Assembly: GCF_040110915.1 (NCBI RefSeq)
Contig: NZ_CP157793.1
Span: 1,376,939 to 1,440,938, forward strand
Direction: 5' to 3'
DNA: 64,000 bases
Source of the DNA: Stappia sp.
Lineage (GTDB): Bacteria > Pseudomonadota > Alphaproteobacteria > Rhizobiales > Stappiaceae
Shown: piece after piece, positions 63,141 to 64,000 of the stretch
Layout: the number at the start of each line of letters is the position of its first letter
How positions within the stretch are numbered: position 1 is the stretch's first letter
Position numbers and translations under genes: made by a program
The notes under the pieces: model-generated
Told to the model about the DNA's origin: nothing
Seen by the model: only the letters and a program-made list of their open reading frames with translations
Databases searched by the model: none

Positions 63141-64000
63141 CCGCAACGGTGTGGAACGGGCGCGCAGCGTCTATATCGTCGTTGGAGAGGAATCCGGCGA
63201 CCAGCTTGGCGCCCGGCTCATGCAGGCGCTGGTCGCGCGCGCGGGCGGACCGCTCACCTTTCGCGGCGTCGGCGGAACGCGCATGGCTGAACAGGGCCTG
63301 ACATCGATCTTCCCCGTGGAGGATATCGCGGTGATGGGCCTTTCGGCGGTGCTGCAACGCCTGCCGCTGATCGTTCGGCGCGTCTATCAGACGGTGGACG
63401 ATGTGATCGCCGCCGATCCGGACGTGCTGGTCATCATCGACAGCCCCGATTTCACCCATAACGTGGCCAAGCGGGTGCGCAAGCGCGCGCCGCACATCCC
63501 CATCGTCGACTATGTGTCGCCGTCGGTGTGGGCCTGGCGCCCGGGTCGTGCCCGCAAGATGGCCGCCTATGTGGACCATCTTCTGGCGATCCTGCCCTTC
63601 GAACCGGCCGCGCACGCGCGTCTTGGCGGGCCGCCGACCAGCTACGTCGGCCATCCGCTGATCGAGCGGGCCGGCGACCTGCGCCCGGCCGCCGGCGAGC
63701 GGCGCGACCTGGCGCAAGGCGAGGCGCCGTGCCTGCTGGTGCTGCCGGGCAGTCGCCGCAGCGAAACCACGCGCCTGATGGCCGACTTCGGCGGCGCGCT
63801 CGCCCTGCTGGCCGAGGAGCACCCGGGTCTCGAGGTGGTGCTGCCGGCCGTTCCCTGGTTGCGGGATCAGATCGCGGAGCTCGCCGGCCTCTGGCCGGTC
63901 CGGCCCGAGATCGTAGTGAGCGAGGCCGACAAGCAGGCGGCCTTTCGAAAGGCGCATGCGGCGCTTGCGGCGTCCGGAACGGTGACGCTGGAACTCGCGA
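63130..64000 (+). CDS. lpxB: Lipid-A-disaccharide synthase (partial, cut by window end)
   Basis: Joins lipid X to UDP-diacylglucosamine to form the lipid A disaccharide. The first 290 residues are present: Val-Gly-Glu-Glu-Ser-Gly-Asp-Gln-Leu-Gly-Ala, Pro-Ser-Val-Trp-Ala-Trp-Arg-Pro-Gly-Arg-Ala and Leu-Pro-Gly-Ser-Arg-Arg-Ser-Glu. The ATG 63130 overlaps the last 11 bases of lpxI. The 3' end is outside the window. Confidence 0.95.
   Translation, partial: MPDDRNGVERARSVYIVVGEESGDQLGARLMQALVARAGGPLTFRGVGGTRMAEQGLTSIFPVEDIAVMGLSAVLQRLPLIVRRVYQTVDDVIAADPDVLVIIDSPDFTHNVAKRVRKRAPHIPIVDYVSPSVWAWRPGRARKMAAYVDHLLAILPFEPAAHARLGGPPTSYVGHPLIERAGDLRPAAGERRDLAQGEAPCLLVLPGSRRSETTRLMADFGGALALLAEEHPGLEVVLPAVPWLRDQIAELAGLWPVRPEIVVSEADKQAAFRKAHAALAASGTVTLELA

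Noticed and set aside
1..64000. CRISPR arrays, insertion sequences, prophage genes, rRNA operons
   Set aside because: No regularly spaced palindromic repeats, transposase or phage proteins, or rRNA sequence were seen on either strand.

Overview
The window is about 64 kb of dense, GC-rich chromosome from an alphaproteobacterium, almost certainly of the order Hyphomicrobiales (Rhizobiales). The evidence is the LdtR/L,D-transpeptidase pair, the glyA-nrdR-ribD-ribE-ribH-nusB order, the BamE-CBP3-YceD-plsX-fabH-ihfA-merR order, a short proline-tRNA ligase without the editing insertion, a K+-independent-type H+-pyrophosphatase, LpxI in place of LpxH, and a GAAC-N7-GAAC SOS box. I cannot name the genus. 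There is no rRNA, insertion sequence, prophage or CRISPR array, and one tRNA. Most genes are core housekeeping genes.

Layout. 1-2.6 kb: the end of a 3-hydroxyisobutyrate-dehydrogenase-type gene, then ldtR and an L,D-transpeptidase. 2.7-9.4 kb: glyA, nrdR, riboflavin genes, nusB and an MFS transporter. 9.5-11.7 kb: hppA with a bidirectional terminator. 11.9-17.2 kb: BamE-like lipoprotein (minus), then a plus-strand run of CBP3-like chaperone, yceD, plsX, fabH, ihfA and a MerR regulator. 17.6 kb: tRNA-Pro(GGG). 17.7-27.4 kb: a surface-polysaccharide locus (Wzy-type polymerase, initiating glycosyl-phosphate transferase, GT4 glycosyltransferase, Wza-like exporter, Wzc-like co-polymerase with a dead kinase domain, GNAT protein, polysaccharide deacetylase). 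Its parts list resembles holdfast (hfs) and unipolar polysaccharide (upp) adhesin loci. 27.4-31.8 kb: DUF2842 protein, heme A synthase, metY, a small membrane protein and a DUF815 ATPase. 32.1-36.5 kb: yajC-secD-secF followed by homologues of the mitochondrial complex I assembly factors NDUFAF3 and NDUFAF6. 36.6-40.9 kb: MscS-family channel, trmFO, and a lipoprotein with a possible Cys-His-Asp triad. 41.0-49 kb: a candidate structured RNA, proS, lolC/E, lolD, a 38-residue membrane protein behind an SOS box, and dnaE. 49.2-64 kb: rpsB-tsf-pyrH-frr-uppS-cdsA-dxr-rseP-bamA-lpxD-fabZ-lpxA-lpxI-lpxB (last gene cut by the window end).

The best leads for something undescribed are: (1) the 38-residue single-pass protein at 45171-45287, whose promoter spacer holds a GAAC-N7-GAAC LexA-type box, suggesting an SOS-induced division inhibitor like Caulobacter SidA; (2) the polysaccharide adhesin locus with its pseudo-kinase co-polymerase; (3) a structured, terminator-ended minus-strand RNA candidate at 41028-41219; (4) a structured element downstream of metY; (5) a 10-bp motif shared by the ldtR and L,D-transpeptidase promoters. 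Promoter, operator and RNA calls are by eye and need experiment or alignment.
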